DNA of 64,000 bases from NCBI GenBank assembly GCA_023703655.1, contig CP097973.1, forward strand, positions 1,234,170 through 1,298,169, written 5' to 3'. This DNA is from SAR86 cluster bacterium (GTDB lineage: Bacteria > Pseudomonadota > Gammaproteobacteria > Magnimaribacterales > D2472). Position 1 is the first letter of the stretch. Each line of letters opens with the position of its first letter. The translations under genes and the position numbers were made by a program. Shown here piece by piece: positions 31,861-41,682 of this stretch. The notes under the pieces are model-generated. The model did not search any database and was not told the DNA's origin. It was given only the letters and a program-made list of their open reading frames with translations.

Positions 31861-33574
31861 AACAATCTACGCGATAAAAGAATCACTGTCTAAATCCATT
31901 GATTCTGAGAGTGGGCTCATTGCATTTAAAAATCAAATCTTAGCAAAATCAAAAGTTTCAATATCAGATAATTTATCTAATGGTCACTTATCATCTAATG
32001 TTTGTATGATTGCAGCATCATTCTTAAATAAAAAACCAATTGAAATCTCTCATGCTTTTGAAGAAGGTTTGCAAAAATTAAGTTTTGTCAAAAATGTTAA
32101 AACTGCAGGTCCCGGTTTTTTAAATATCTTTCTTGAGCAATCTTGTTTTTTAGATAATTTTTTGGATATAAAAGATATCACTTCATTAGTCCAAAAAGAT
32201 GATAAAAAATCAATTCAAATAGAATATGTTTCTGCTAATCCAACAGGGCCACTGCATGTGGGGCATGGTCGAGGTGCGGCGTATGGTGATGCACTTGCAA
32301 GAATTTTAAAATTTTACGGGCATGATGTAAGCACTGAATACTATGTAAATGATGCAGGAAGGCAGGCAGATATTCTTACGTGCAGTATATTTTTGAGAAA
32401 GCATAATCTCTTGGAAGACGATTATCCCAATTCAGCATACAAAGGATCTTACATAAAAGATATTTCAAATATGCTAGAAAAAGATATTGATTTTTCAGAT
32501 GATTTTATTGATCAAATAGAAAAAAAATTATCAGATCCAGAGGAACACATAGATTATTTGATTGAGATAATCAAATCATACGATAAAGATTATTGGTTAT
32601 ATCTGAAAGAGTTTTGTTTGAAAAAAGTTATATCGTTAATCAAGGCTGACCTTGATCTTTTAAATGTGCATCATGATTGTTGGTTTTTTGAATCGTCACT
32701 TGGACAGCTTGATAATACAAACTCCCTTTTATCAAAAGCCATAAAAGATATTAACCAAAAGAATAAATATGAAAAAAATGATGCGTTGTGGCTAAAATCA
32801 ACTGTGCATGGTGATGATAAAGACAGGGTGCTCGTTAGAGAAAATGGAAAGGGAACATATCTAGCCTCTGATGTTGCTTATCACAAAGATAAGCTCGATA
32901 GAGGTTTTGATGAAATCATAAATGTTTGGGGTGCTGATCATCATGGCTATATCAAGAGAATTGAGAGTGCAATCGAATCAATTGGATACTCAAAAGATAA
33001 ACTAGTTGTCCAGCTTGTCCAGTTTGCAAACCTTATCGAAAACGGAAAAAAATTAAAAATGTCCACTAGGTCAGGTGAATTTTATCAACTTTCAGATTTA
33101 ATTACTGCAATAGGGTCTGGTGCAGCGAGATTTTATTATTTATCAAAGCAGGCTGACCAGCATTTTGATTTTGATATCACTCTTGCCAAGTCAAAAACTA
33201 AAGAAAATCTCTTTTACTACATTCAGTATGCTCACGCACGTATATGTTCACTCACAAAAAAATATAATCAAGGAGATAATGAAGAATTAAGTCAATTTTC
33301 AGATGAAAATTTCTCAAAATGTGACGATCTCATACTGAAAGTTAGTAAATTTAATGAAATTATTGAGGCTGCTGCCCAAAAATATCAGCCACATTTAATC
33401 ATCTTTTTTTTAAGAGACGTTGCTCAAACCTTTCACAAATTTTATAACGATAATAATATTCTTGATTCAGACAAAGATGAAAGAGAAAACATTATGTTAT
33501 GCATGGTGAATGTAAGGCATGTCATTGCAAAATGTTTGGGTTTGCTTGGAATTGAGCCGATAGAAAAAATGTAA
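31844..33574 (+). CDS. argS: Arginyl-tRNA synthetase
   Basis: From the ATG at 31844 the enzyme has 576 residues. The class Ia signature HVGHGRGAAYGDALARI (HIGH-like) follows IEYVSANPTGPLH, and the lysine loop shows in KKLKMSTRSGEFYQLSDLI. An N-terminal Add-1 domain and the C-terminal anticodon-binding helix bundle are present. The gene overlaps efp, and a SPOR gene follows directly, as in related gammaproteobacteria. Confidence 0.95.
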   Translation: MLAESKTIYAIKESLSKSIDSESGLIAFKNQILAKSKVSISDNLSNGHLSSNVCMIAASFLNKKPIEISHAFEEGLQKLSFVKNVKTAGPGFLNIFLEQSCFLDNFLDIKDITSLVQKDDKKSIQIEYVSANPTGPLHVGHGRGAAYGDALARILKFYGHDVSTEYYVNDAGRQADILTCSIFLRKHNLLEDDYPNSAYKGSYIKDISNMLEKDIDFSDDFIDQIEKKLSDPEEHIDYLIEIIKSYDKDYWLYLKEFCLKKVISLIKADLDLLNVHHDCWFFESSLGQLDNTNSLLSKAIKDINQKNKYEKNDALWLKSTVHGDDKDRVLVRENGKGTYLASDVAYHKDKLDRGFDEIINVWGADHHGYIKRIESAIESIGYSKDKLVVQLVQFANLIENGKKLKMSTRSGEFYQLSDLITAIGSGAARFYYLSKQADQHFDFDITLAKSKTKENLFYYIQYAHARICSLTKKYNQGDNEELSQFSDENFSKCDDLILKVSKFNEIIEAAAQKYQPHLIIFFLRDVAQTFHKFYNDNNILDSDKDERENIMLCMVNVRHVIAKCLGLLGIEPIEKM

Positions 33575-33575
33575 A

Positions 33576-34103
33576 ATGCGAGATTATGCAAAAAAAATTA
33601 AATCAAGCAAATCGACAAAATCAAGAGCTGCTTATAAGTTAAAAAAAACGGGAAAGTTGCTCGTTTCCTTGAGGTCGATTGCATTAATCGCTGGCTTTTT
33701 GATCTTAATTTTATTGTTGATATTGCAAATTTTAAAAGTAGATATTAAAGAAATAGTTTTTGAGCCTGTTGAGGTGAATATAAATTACTCCTATCCAATT
33801 CAGCTGCAAGAGGACAGCGTTACATTGCCTGAATTTATTGCCCTAAAAGATAACTGCGACTATTTGTTGCAGGTTGAGGCATATGGTAGAGAAGTATATG
33901 CTCAAGAAGAATTATCAAAAATAATGAATTTTGGTCTAAACGCTTACATTGAACTTTTCTACAGTACTAATGATCCAAATAAACCACTCTACAGGATTTT
34001 ATCTGGCCCTTTTGAAAATAAGTCCTTGGTAAATAATGCTAGAGATATGTTAATCAAAAATGGGCGCAAGCCATTAATTCTTAAGAAATGCAGTCAAACT
34101 TAA
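33576..34103 (+). CDS. SPOR-domain protein, FtsN-like
   Basis: The 175-residue protein has a basic cytoplasmic tail, one membrane helix (about 38-55) and a short C-terminal SPOR-like domain (about 95-172) with LLQVEAYGREVYAQEELSKIM, YRILSGPFENKSLVNNARDMLIKNG. SPOR domains bind denuded septal peptidoglycan, and a SPOR gene after argS is common, so an FtsN-like division role is likely. It is short, lacking the long linker of E. coli FtsN. Confidence 0.8.
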   Translation: MRDYAKKIKSSKSTKSRAAYKLKKTGKLLVSLRSIALIAGFLILILLLILQILKVDIKEIVFEPVEVNINYSYPIQLQEDSVTLPEFIALKDNCDYLLQVEAYGREVYAQEELSKIMNFGLNAYIELFYSTNDPNKPLYRILSGPFENKSLVNNARDMLIKNGRKPLILKKCSQT

Positions 34104-34759
34104 TTGCACAAAATATTAAAATTTTACAAAGCGAGATAAATACAATCGCTGAAAAGAATGTAAAGCTAATTGCCGTGTCAAAGAGAAAACCACTTGCAAT
34201 GATTGAGCAGGCTTTTGATTTAGGGATAAATGATTTTGGAGAAAATTTTGCGCAAGAACTTAAAGAGAAAGCAGAAACGAGTTCAAAGAATATTACATGG
34301 CACTTCATTGGCCCTATACAATCAAATAAGATCAAAGATATTGCAAAATATTCGGATTGGGTACATTCAATTGAAAGAGAAAAGGTAGCAAAGAAATTGA
34401 ATGAGCATGCATTAATGCATAATAAAATCATAAACTCTTTAATTCAGGTAAATATTGATTCAGAAAATTCCAAATCCGGAGTATCATTAGACGCCCTGTT
34501 TGAGCTTAAAGACTACATTCTTAAAAATTGTGAGAACTTAAACTTAAGAGGGCTTATGTTTATGCCAAGATTTACTTTGGACAAAAATGAAAAAGATGAA
34601 TCATTGAAAAAGATATGTTCGGTGATCAGTAAATTTAAAAATATATACAAGGATGCAGATACTTTTTCTTTTGGCACTACTCATGATTATCAGTTATCAA
34701 TAAAAAATGGATCAAATATGATTAGGGTTGGTGAAAAAATATTTGGAAAAAGAATATGA
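34088..34759 (+). CDS. yggS: YggS/PLPBP pyridoxal-phosphate homeostasis protein
   Basis: The 223-residue protein matches the alanine-racemase-like YggS fold: KLIAVSKRKP with the PLP lysine, DFGENFAQEL, WHFIGPIQSNK, NIDSENSKSGVS, LRGLMFMP and a final SFGTTHDYQLSIKNGSNMIRVGEKIFG. It buffers PLP and affects amino-acid metabolism. It overlaps the SPOR gene by 16 bp and proC by 4 bp. Confidence 0.92.
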   Translation: MQSNLIAQNIKILQSEINTIAEKNVKLIAVSKRKPLAMIEQAFDLGINDFGENFAQELKEKAETSSKNITWHFIGPIQSNKIKDIAKYSDWVHSIEREKVAKKLNEHALMHNKIINSLIQVNIDSENSKSGVSLDALFELKDYILKNCENLNLRGLMFMPRFTLDKNEKDESLKKICSVISKFKNIYKDADTFSFGTTHDYQLSIKNGSNMIRVGEKIFGKRI

Positions 34760-35538
34760 AACTAGGCATTATTGGATACGGAAACATCGCAAAGGCAATG
34801 GTCGCAGGGCTGGATGGAAAATTTAATCCAATATATGTAAACGATCGCAAACCTCAATCAAAAAAAGCTTATAGGAAAAAAAGCCTACAAGATTTTAAGA
34901 TTGATGATATTGAGAAAATAAATCTTGATTTTATATTTATATGTGTAAAGCCTAAGGATGTGAAAGGTGTATTGCATTCCCTTCAGCAATTTAAAAATAA
35001 ACCCTATTTGATTTCTGTTGTTGCTGGTATAAATCTTACAAGCCTTGAAAATATGTATAACAGTAAAAAAGTTATTAGGATAATGCCTTCAACTGCTGCC
35101 AAATACAGGAAAAGTGTTACAGGTATATTTGCAAAGTCAAAAGGAAGAGAATACAAATTAGCAATATCGGTACTAAGAGAATTTGGAACTGTATGTGAAC
35201 TAACTTCAGAGTCTCAGTTTCATGAATTTACTTCTGTGTTAGGGAGTGGTCAAGCATTTATATTCGAAATACTTAAAAATTATCGGAGTAAGATAAATAA
35301 ATTTTCTAAAAATTCTAAAGAATTAAATAGAAATTTCTATAATTTTATTTCCAGCGTTGCAGATGCATATGCTGATGGAAAAGATCTTGAAGATTTGATC
35401 AATGAAATACGCTCGCCAAAAGGAACCACTCATGCCGGAATAATATCCCTTAAACGCGATAAGGTTAAAAATAAAATTGATAAAGCATTTAAAGCAGCAG
35501 AATTAAGATCTAAAGAGATTCAAAATGAATACAAGTAA
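34756..35538 (+). CDS. proC: Pyrroline-5-carboxylate reductase
   Basis: The 260-residue protein has the Rossmann start KLGIIGYGNIAKAMVAGL, VKPKDV, RIMPSTAAKYRKSVTGI, GSGQAFIFEIL and the C-terminal signature SPKGTTHAGIISL. It makes proline from pyrroline-5-carboxylate. The usual PNxP of the catalytic loop reads MPSTAAKY, and the motif GxxPA is SGQAFI, small but notable departures. It follows yggS by an ATGA overlap and overlaps yggT by 14 bp. Confidence 0.9.
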   Translation: MKLGIIGYGNIAKAMVAGLDGKFNPIYVNDRKPQSKKAYRKKSLQDFKIDDIEKINLDFIFICVKPKDVKGVLHSLQQFKNKPYLISVVAGINLTSLENMYNSKKVIRIMPSTAAKYRKSVTGIFAKSKGREYKLAISVLREFGTVCELTSESQFHEFTSVLGSGQAFIFEILKNYRSKINKFSKNSKELNRNFYNFISSVADAYADGKDLEDLINEIRSPKGTTHAGIISLKRDKVKNKIDKAFKAAELRSKEIQNEYK

Positions 35539-36064
35539 TGTAGCGCTAGTGCTTATATCGATGTTGATAAGTTATGTGTATGTATTCGCATTCTTGTTTA
35601 GAACATTTAAAGTGGACTACTATAATCCTATAGTTAAAACCTCAGTTAATTGGCTTGAGCCAATCCCAAATGCAATTTTTTTCTTTTCAAGCAATCCTTT
35701 GCTCAACACTATCTTAATATCATTATTTGTTAAGGTGATTGGTGCTTTTCTAGTTCTATCAAACTCTTACTCTGCCGTATTCATTTTTATCATTTGTGTA
35801 TTTGATGTCGTAGGGTTTATTGTACAAGTATTATTTTTCTCTATTATTGGGTCAGTAATCATGAGTTGGGTGTCTCCAAACAGTGATAATTTATTTTTTC
35901 GATTAGTAAATGAGTTCTCGGATGCTATTTTGAATCCTATAAGAAAATTTATTCCTGCAATGGGCGGATTAGACTTCACCCCAATTTTTGGCTTAATTCT
36001 ATTTAATTTCTTAAATTCTTTTGTAGGAAACGGATTCATTGTGTGGCAGTTAGCCTTGAGATAA
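35525..36064 (+). CDS. yggT: YggT family membrane protein
   Basis: The 179-residue inner-membrane protein consists of two YggT repeats; the second has IIGSVIMSWVSPNSDNLFFRLVNEFSDAILNPIRKFIPAMGGLDFTPIFGLILF. The family is associated with cell division or osmotic tolerance without a fixed function. Its position between proC and metX is conserved in gammaproteobacteria such as Pseudomonas. Confidence 0.9.
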   Translation: MNTSNVALVLISMLISYVYVFAFLFRTFKVDYYNPIVKTSVNWLEPIPNAIFFFSSNPLLNTILISLFVKVIGAFLVLSNSYSAVFIFIICVFDVVGFIVQVLFFSIIGSVIMSWVSPNSDNLFFRLVNEFSDAILNPIRKFIPAMGGLDFTPIFGLILFNFLNSFVGNGFIVWQLALR

Positions 36065-36072
36065 TTAGTACA

Positions 36073-37176
36073 ATGGAAAAAACAAGAAAAATATTAAGAA
36101 AATCTCAGGAGTTCCATTTTCAAAATGGAAAATCAATCAGTCAATTTGAGCTTGCATATGACACATATGGGAAGCTCAATAAAGCAATGTCGAATTGCAT
36201 ACTTGTATGTCATGCCTTTTCAGGTAGTCACCATGCAGCTGGAAAATTTGACAATGATGAAAAGAATGGTTGGTGGGATGAGTTCATAGGTGATGGAAAA
36301 ACCATTGATACAAATAAATACTTTGTTGTATCTGTTAATAATTTTGGGAGCTGTTTTGGGTCTTCAGGACCAAAATCAATTTGTCCGGAAACAAAAAAAC
36401 CATACGGAATTGATTTTCCCGATGTAACTGTTCTGGACTGGGTTAAATCACAGAAGATATTAATGGAAGAGCTTAAGATACCTCATTGGGAAATGGTAGC
36501 AGGAGGAAGTCTTGGTGGAATGCAAGCATTGCAGTGGGCGATTAGTTATCCTGATATTGTTAAAAAGGCATGTGTAATTGCAGCAACAGCGCAGTCATCA
36601 CCACAAAATATTGCATTGAATGAAGTTGCAAGAGAAATGATTAAAAAAGATGAGAATTTTCATGATGGCAATTACTTTGAAAAAAATGCAATACCAAAAG
36701 TAGGATTAATGACCGCAAGGATGCTTGGTCACATTACATACTTATCAGAAAATAATATGCAAAAAAGATTTGGCAGAAAGAAACAAAACCCTGAGTCTAA
36801 AGTAGAGACCGATGTGATATATGAAATTGAAAACTATCTGAGATATAAGGGTGATAAATTTTCTGAAATTTTCGATGCTAATACATACATTTTGATGACC
36901 AAGGCCATGGATGAGTTTAATATTTGTGGTGATAATGAAAATGATTTTCAATTGATTCTAAAAAAGATTAAGGCAAAGTTGCTAATTATTAGTTTCGAGT
37001 CAGATTGGTTATTTCCAAGTTGGCATAGCAAGTTTATTCAAAAAAATGCAATGAAAGTTGGAATATCCTCCTCATATATTGAATTAGAGGGCTCATATGG
37101 ACATGACAGTTTTTTATTTGCATCAGATGAATACTGTAATATTGTTGAGAATTTCTTAAATTTTAATGATGGATAG
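36073..37176 (+). CDS. metX: Homoserine O-acyltransferase MetX
   Basis: From the ATG at 36073 the protein has 367 residues; an upstream GTG at 36043 lies inside yggT. This alpha/beta hydrolase-fold acyltransferase shows CHAFSGSHHAAG, the FGSCFGSSGPKSI region, the nucleophile Ser in VAGGSLGGMQALQWAI, SFESDWLFPSW with the Asp and YGHDSFL with the His. It activates homoserine for methionine synthesis. In gammaproteobacteria with metW next to it the donor is often succinyl-CoA. It overlaps metW. Confidence 0.92.
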   Translation: MEKTRKILRKSQEFHFQNGKSISQFELAYDTYGKLNKAMSNCILVCHAFSGSHHAAGKFDNDEKNGWWDEFIGDGKTIDTNKYFVVSVNNFGSCFGSSGPKSICPETKKPYGIDFPDVTVLDWVKSQKILMEELKIPHWEMVAGGSLGGMQALQWAISYPDIVKKACVIAATAQSSPQNIALNEVAREMIKKDENFHDGNYFEKNAIPKVGLMTARMLGHITYLSENNMQKRFGRKKQNPESKVETDVIYEIENYLRYKGDKFSEIFDANTYILMTKAMDEFNICGDNENDFQLILKKIKAKLLIISFESDWLFPSWHSKFIQKNAMKVGISSSYIELEGSYGHDSFLFASDEYCNIVENFLNFNDG

Positions 37177-37753
37177 GCATTATCAAATTGATAGATGGAT
37201 ACCGGATGGGTCTAAAATATTAGATTTAGGTTGCGGTGATGGTAGTTTTTTAAAAGACCTTTCTGAAAAAAAAGAAATAACGGGTTTTGGTGTTGAGAAT
37301 GATTTTGAAAAAATAAATCTTTGCATAAAAAATGGAGTCTCTGTTCTTCATCATGATATTGATGATGGAGTGAAAGAGTTCAGTGGCATGGATTTTGATA
37401 TAACAATCATGGCAAGCTCTATCCAATGCGTAAGAAATCCAAAAAGAGTACTCAAAGATATACTTAAAGTTTCCAAAAGATGCATCATAACAATTCCAAA
37501 CTTTGGCTACTGGAAAATTAGATTCGGTTTGTTTAACGGACGTATGCCTATTTCCAAGAGACTACCAAACAAATGGTATGAAACTAAAAATATTCATCTT
37601 TGTACCATCAAGGATTTTGAAGAATTGTGTTTGAATAATGAGCTTAAAATAATTGAAAAACACTTTCTTAACGAAGATGGTGAATCTATTAAAAATACCT
37701 TTCTAGCAAATCTCTTTGCAGCTGAGGGAGTCTACCTTGTTGGATCAAGATAA
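37166..37753 (+). CDS. metW: Methionine biosynthesis protein MetW
   Basis: The 195-residue protein has the class I methyltransferase-like motif ILDLGCGDGSFLKDL, VLHHDIDDGVKEF, MASSIQCVRNPKRVL and NFGYWKIRFGLFNGRMPISKRLPNKWYETKNIHLCTIKDFE, all typical of MetW. MetW works together with MetX to give active homoserine acyltransferase. Start is at ATG 37166 or the adjacent ATG 37169, within the last codons of metX. Confidence 0.92.
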   Translation: MMDRHYQIDRWIPDGSKILDLGCGDGSFLKDLSEKKEITGFGVENDFEKINLCIKNGVSVLHHDIDDGVKEFSGMDFDITIMASSIQCVRNPKRVLKDILKVSKRCIITIPNFGYWKIRFGLFNGRMPISKRLPNKWYETKNIHLCTIKDFEELCLNNELKIIEKHFLNEDGESIKNTFLANLFAAEGVYLVGSR

Positions 37754-38336
37754 AATCTTTGTTATAGCATCTAATAACAAAGGTAAAGTAGCTGAATTCA
37801 AGAATTTGTTAGATCCTGTAAAGATAATACCTCAGTCTGAGATACGTGACATTGAAGTAGAAGAAACAGCAACCACTTTTGTTGAAAATGCACTTTTAAA
37901 AGCAAAAGGAATTTCAAAATTCACTGATCATATGGTGATTGCTGATGATTCAGGTTTATTAGTTCCAGAGTTAAACTATGAGCCTGGTTTGAGGTCAGCA
38001 AGATATGCATCAAAAAAAGCAACTGATTCAGCAAATAAAAAAAAGCTGAAAGAAAAAATTATTGAATATGGTGTTGATTCTTTACCGGCATACTTTGTAT
38101 GTTTATTGGTCATAATAAAGTCAACCAATGATCCAATGCCACTTATCTTTGAGGGAAGAGCATACGGCTCAGTAAAAATTCAATCCAAAGGCGATAATGG
38201 TTTCGGTTACGATGATATGTTTTACCCAACTGGCTTGGATGAATCATTTGCCTCGATTGATAATAAACTTAAAGCTCAATTAAGTCATAGAGGTAAAGCT
38301 ATAAAAAAGATGATTGATGCATTGAAAGAAGCCTAG
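37737..38336 (+). CDS. rdgB: RdgB/HAM1 non-canonical purine NTP pyrophosphatase
   Basis: A TTG at 37737 or 37740 opens the expected N-terminus (LDQDKIFVIASNNKGKVAEF); no ATG is available, and a further TTG at 37716 would give an odd extension. Motifs are SNNKGK, EETATTFVENALLKAKG, ADDSGLLV, PGLRSARYA, GDNGFGYDDMFYP and QLSHRGKAI. The enzyme removes dITP and XTP. The RdgB signature is intact. It overlaps metW by 17 bp. Confidence 0.92.
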   Translation: MLDQDKIFVIASNNKGKVAEFKNLLDPVKIIPQSEIRDIEVEETATTFVENALLKAKGISKFTDHMVIADDSGLLVPELNYEPGLRSARYASKKATDSANKKKLKEKIIEYGVDSLPAYFVCLLVIIKSTNDPMPLIFEGRAYGSVKIQSKGDNGFGYDDMFYPTGLDESFASIDNKLKAQLSHRGKAIKKMIDALKEA

Positions 38337-38339
38337 CTT

Positions 38340-38990
38340 TTATTTTTTAGTGAGCATGAAGGTAAAAATCTTTCTTTTTTCGTTTATTGCCTTGAGGTGA
38401 AATTTTGTTTTAAATTCAAAATTTAATTCTTTAATTTTTTCAAATTTATATTTTTTAGATCGTGCTCTTGCTGACTCAATTATTGTCTCAGCATAATCTT
38501 CCCAGTCAGTCCTAACAAATAATTTGCCTGATTTATTTAACTTTTTATAAATTAAATCTAAGAAATCCTCAGAAAAAAGTCTGCGTTTATTATGTCTTGC
38601 TTTTTGCCACGGATCAGGAAACAAAATATTTATCTCGTCAACTGAGCTGTCACTTAAATTTTCAAAAATCTCTCTTGCATCACCATCAAAGATAAAGATA
38701 TTTTGTAAAGATTCTTTTTTTATTTTCCTTATTAAGCTACCAATCCCAGATAAGTAAACTTCGGATGCAATAATAGTTTTTTCAGGATAATTTAAAGCAT
38801 AATTAATAGTGTAATCGCCATTTCCAAATCCAATATCTAAGACCAAATTGGATTTGCTTAGTGAAACTTCGAGACTTTTAAACTTAGCAAAATCAAAATC
38901 CTCTAAAAGTGCAATGTGTCTTTTTTGGCTTTCGGTGAGTCGACCATGCCTATTTACATAGCTTGGCAGAAACTTTTTAATCTTATTCAA
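38340..38990 (-). CDS. trmB: tRNA (guanine-N7-)-methyltransferase
   Basis: The 216-residue protein carries the TrmB pattern: [33 protein letters not shown] (SAM motif), [28 protein letters not shown] and the C-terminal [11 protein letters not shown]. It makes m7G46 in tRNA. It overlaps thiG by 8 bp in the rpoH-thiS-thiG-trmB operon and converges on rdgB. Confidence 0.94.
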   Translation of the reverse strand: MNKIKKFLPSYVNRHGRLTESQKRHIALLEDFDFAKFKSLEVSLSKSNLVLDIGFGNGDYTINYALNYPEKTIIASEVYLSGIGSLIRKIKKESLQNIFIFDGDAREIFENLSDSSVDEINILFPDPWQKARHNKRRLFSEDFLDLIYKKLNKSGKLFVRTDWEDYAETIIESARARSKKYKFEKIKELNFEFKTKFHLKAINEKRKIFTFMLTKK

Positions 38991-39762
38991 TCAAACCCTT
39001 TTTTGGAGAAGATGCTGAACCATAACTTTTCTTAGGCATTCTGCCCGCCAGAAAGGCCTCTCTTCCGGATAATACTGCTTTTTTCATTGCGCTTGCCATC
39101 AAAATAGGATCTTGAGCCATTGCAACTGCGGTATTCATCAGGATGCCGTCGCAACCAAGCTCCATAGCTATTGAAGCATCAGATGCTGTTCCAACTCCAG
39201 CATCCACTATTACAGGTTTCTGAGAATCCTCAATAATCATACTCAAATTATAAGGATTGATGATTCCCAAGCCGGATCCAATAGGAGATGCAAGTGGCAT
39301 TATTGCGACGCAACCAGCATCATCAAGCTCTTTACAAAATATTGGGTCATCGGAACAATAAACTAAGACTTCAAAACCCTCATCAATTAATACTTGAGCG
39401 GCTTTAATTGTTTCTGACATATTTGGGAAAAGATTTTCTTCATCACCTAAAACTTCTAATTTTACAAATGTTTTACCATCAAGTAGTTCTCTCGATAACT
39501 GACAAGTCCTAATAGCATCATCTGCAGTGAAACATCCTGCTGTATTCGGCAGTATTGTCCATTTTTCTGGATCAATAAAATCAAGCAAATTTGGTTCATT
39601 TGAATTTTGACCCAAATTTGTTCTTCTAATTGCAACTGTTACTATCTCAGCGCCTGAAGCAGAAATAGCGTCTTTAGTTTCCTGAAAATCTTTATACTTG
39701 CCTGTACCAAGCATCAAACGAGAACTGAAAGAGCGTTCTCCAATTTTTAGTATGTCACTCAT
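38983..39762 (-). CDS. thiG: Thiazole synthase
   Basis: The 259-residue TIM-barrel enzyme shows [12 protein letters not shown], the Schiff-base lysine in [59 protein letters not shown] and [21 protein letters not shown]. It builds the thiazole phosphate of thiamin using ThiS thiocarboxylate. It overlaps thiS by ATGA. No TPP riboswitch is seen upstream; transcription probably comes from rpoH. Confidence 0.95.
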   Translation of the reverse strand: MSDILKIGERSFSSRLMLGTGKYKDFQETKDAISASGAEIVTVAIRRTNLGQNSNEPNLLDFIDPEKWTILPNTAGCFTADDAIRTCQLSRELLDGKTFVKLEVLGDEENLFPNMSETIKAAQVLIDEGFEVLVYCSDDPIFCKELDDAGCVAIMPLASPIGSGLGIINPYNLSMIIEDSQKPVIVDAGVGTASDASIAMELGCDGILMNTAVAMAQDPILMASAMKKAVLSGREAFLAGRMPKKSYGSASSPKKGLIE

Positions 39763-39968
39763 CCACCACCTACAGCTTCAACTATTTCGATTTTATCTTG
39801 ATTTGTTATCAAAAAACTATCATGTTGAGACTTGGGAACAATTTCATTATTGATTTCAATAGCAAACCTTTTATTTTCAAGGTTTGAAATTGATATTAGA
39901 TCTGAGAGTTTGTTAGATTCTAGGCGTTTGTGCTTTCCGTTGAGAATAACTTCGACCTTAGGCGGCAT
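39759..39968 (-). CDS. thiS: Sulfur carrier protein ThiS
   Basis: The 69-residue ubiquitin-like protein ends in VEAVGGG, with the Gly-Gly tail that is thiocarboxylated for thiazole synthesis. The start overlaps rpoH by 11 bp and the end overlaps thiG. Size and context agree with ThiS. Confidence 0.9.
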   Translation of the reverse strand: MPPKVEVILNGKHKRLESNKLSDLISISNLENKRFAIEINNEIVPKSQHDSFLITNQDKIEIVEAVGGG

Positions 39969-40818
39969 TTGACATTGCTGCTCGCAGCTTCTTTAATGCT
40001 CCATTTTCGATTTGTCTGATTCTTTCAGCTGAAACTTTATATTCAGACGCAAGATCTTGAAGAGTGATTTTATCATCCAGCAAGAATCTTCTATTTATGA
40101 TATCTTTGCTACGTTCATCTAGAATTTCAAGCGCAGCAAATAATTCATCTCTGTTATGGTCTTCAACTTCATCAGCTTCAACCATTATGGCTGGATCAAA
40201 CCTTTTATCTTCTAGATACTGTGATGGAGACATAATCTTTTCATCATCATCTGTATCAGCGGGACCATCAAACGAAGAATCATTTGAAGAAAGCCTATTC
40301 TCCATATGTAAAACATCTTTTACTTCTACATTCAAATCATCTGCAATTTTTTCAGCCTCGTCTTTGGTAAGCCAATCTAGAGTTTTCTTTTTTCTTCTCA
40401 AATTAAAGAAAAGTTTCCTTTGTGCCTTGGTTGTAGCAATTTTTACTAGGCGCCAATTCTTAAGGATGTATTCATGAATCTCTGCCTTAATCCAATGTAC
40501 AGCAAATGATACTAGACGCACCCCTTTTGTAGGATCAAACCTATCAACTGCTTTCATTAAACCTACATTACCTTCTTGAATAATATCAGCCAAAGGCAAA
40601 CCATAACCGTTATAAGTTCTAGATATATGAACAACAAATCTAAGATGTGAAAGCACAAGCTGTCTGGCAGCTTCTAGATCATCGTTTTCATAAAGTTTGT
40701 TGGCCAACTCCTTTTCTTGCTCGATAGTAAGAATAGGTATCGAATGCACACACGACAGATAGGACTCTATATCCTTACCGGGAGTGGTAAGCTCAATTGG
40801 TTGTAAATCAGTACCCAT
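39958..40818 (-). CDS. rpoH: RNA polymerase sigma-32 (heat-shock sigma factor)
   Basis: The 286-residue sigma70-family factor has regions 1.2 (ESYLSCVHSIPILTIEQEKELA), 2 (LSHLRFVVHISRTYNGYGLPLADIIQEGNVGLMKAVDRFDP, HWIKAEIHEYILKNWRLVKIATTKAQRKLFFNLRRKKK, with the RpoH box QRKLFFNLR), and 4 (LDERSKDIINRRFLLDDKITLQDLASEYKVSAERIRQIENGALKKLRAAM). It directs heat-shock transcription. It is the first gene of an operon with thiS, thiG and trmB. Confidence 0.95.
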   Translation of the reverse strand: MGTDLQPIELTTPGKDIESYLSCVHSIPILTIEQEKELANKLYENDDLEAARQLVLSHLRFVVHISRTYNGYGLPLADIIQEGNVGLMKAVDRFDPTKGVRLVSFAVHWIKAEIHEYILKNWRLVKIATTKAQRKLFFNLRRKKKTLDWLTKDEAEKIADDLNVEVKDVLHMENRLSSNDSSFDGPADTDDDEKIMSPSQYLEDKRFDPAIMVEADEVEDHNRDELFAALEILDERSKDIINRRFLLDDKITLQDLASEYKVSAERIRQIENGALKKLRAAMSNAA

Positions 40819-40869
40819 TATAAAAAATTTGTATAGTTTAATATAAGTATATGTTATTTAAGAAGATAA

Positions 40870-41682
40870 TTATAGCAACTTTTCACTAAATTCATCCACT
40901 AATTTTACAATTTCGTTATATCTTAACCTATTAGATATGGCAAAAAAGCTAGGATTCAAGACGCTATCAGCTTTTCCATAGATAATTTTCTTCTTTGTAT
41001 GAAGATCATAAATGCCTCCGTTGTGAGCCTCCAAAACTGCGTTTGCTGCCGCTATATCCCATTCACTGGTTGGACCAAACCTAAAATATAAATCAGCGTT
41101 ATTTGTGGCAAGCATACAAATCTTAAGAGAACTCCCAACCGATAAAAAACTATAATCAATTCCCTTATTTTCTAGAAACTGCCTAAATTGGTCATCTTTT
41201 TTAGAGGAATGGCTTCTACTTTTAACGATTACAATAGAATCACTATAAATAGACTTTTTTTGGCTTTCTTTAAATATTGGTCCTTCAGATAACCATATTT
41301 CATCTATTGCAGGAGCCGCAACATAGCCAAAGATTGATTGCGTATCTTTAACTAAAGCAACATTTATTGTGAATTCACCACTTCTATTTATAAATTCTTT
41401 TGTTCCATCTAAAGGATCGATGAGCCAAAAAAGACTAGGAATTTCTTTTGGGTAAGTATTTTCTTCGGACAGAATTGGAATATCAGGAAACTTGTTAGTC
41501 AGCTTTTCTATTAATATATCATTTACTATCAAGTCTGCTTGTGTAACTGGAGAACCATCTTTTTTTTCATCTACAAAAAAATCCTTCGAATTGTAAATTT
41601 CCATAACCTTAGCCGAAAGGATTGGGTGTATTTCATGGAAAAAATCTTTTACTTCGCTTAAGAAGATAGAGTCATTCTGCAT
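40870..41682 (-). CDS. cysQ: 3'(2'),5'-bisphosphate nucleotidase, CysQ family
   Basis: The start at 41682 (MQNDSIFLSEVKDFF) is preferred and gives 270 residues; a longer ORF to 41736 runs deeper into phoA. The inositol monophosphatase-fold motifs are present: SEENTYP, WLIDPLDGTKEFINRSGEFTINVALV and SEWDIAAANAVLEAHNGGI. It hydrolyses PAP, the product of sulfotransferases such as the one at 14.8 kb. It is the last of three clustered phosphatase genes. Confidence 0.9.
   Translation of the reverse strand: MQNDSIFLSEVKDFFHEIHPILSAKVMEIYNSKDFFVDEKKDGSPVTQADLIVNDILIEKLTNKFPDIPILSEENTYPKEIPSLFWLIDPLDGTKEFINRSGEFTINVALVKDTQSIFGYVAAPAIDEIWLSEGPIFKESQKKSIYSDSIVIVKSRSHSSKKDDQFRQFLENKGIDYSFLSVGSSLKICMLATNNADLYFRFGPTSEWDIAAANAVLEAHNGGIYDLHTKKKIIYGKADSVLNPSFFAISNRLRYNEIVKLVDEFSEKLL

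Noticed and set aside
39960-40869. TPP riboswitch for thiS-thiG
   Set aside because: thiS overlaps the end of rpoH, leaving no leader, and the 51 bp upstream of rpoH are too short and lack CTGAGA-type motifs.
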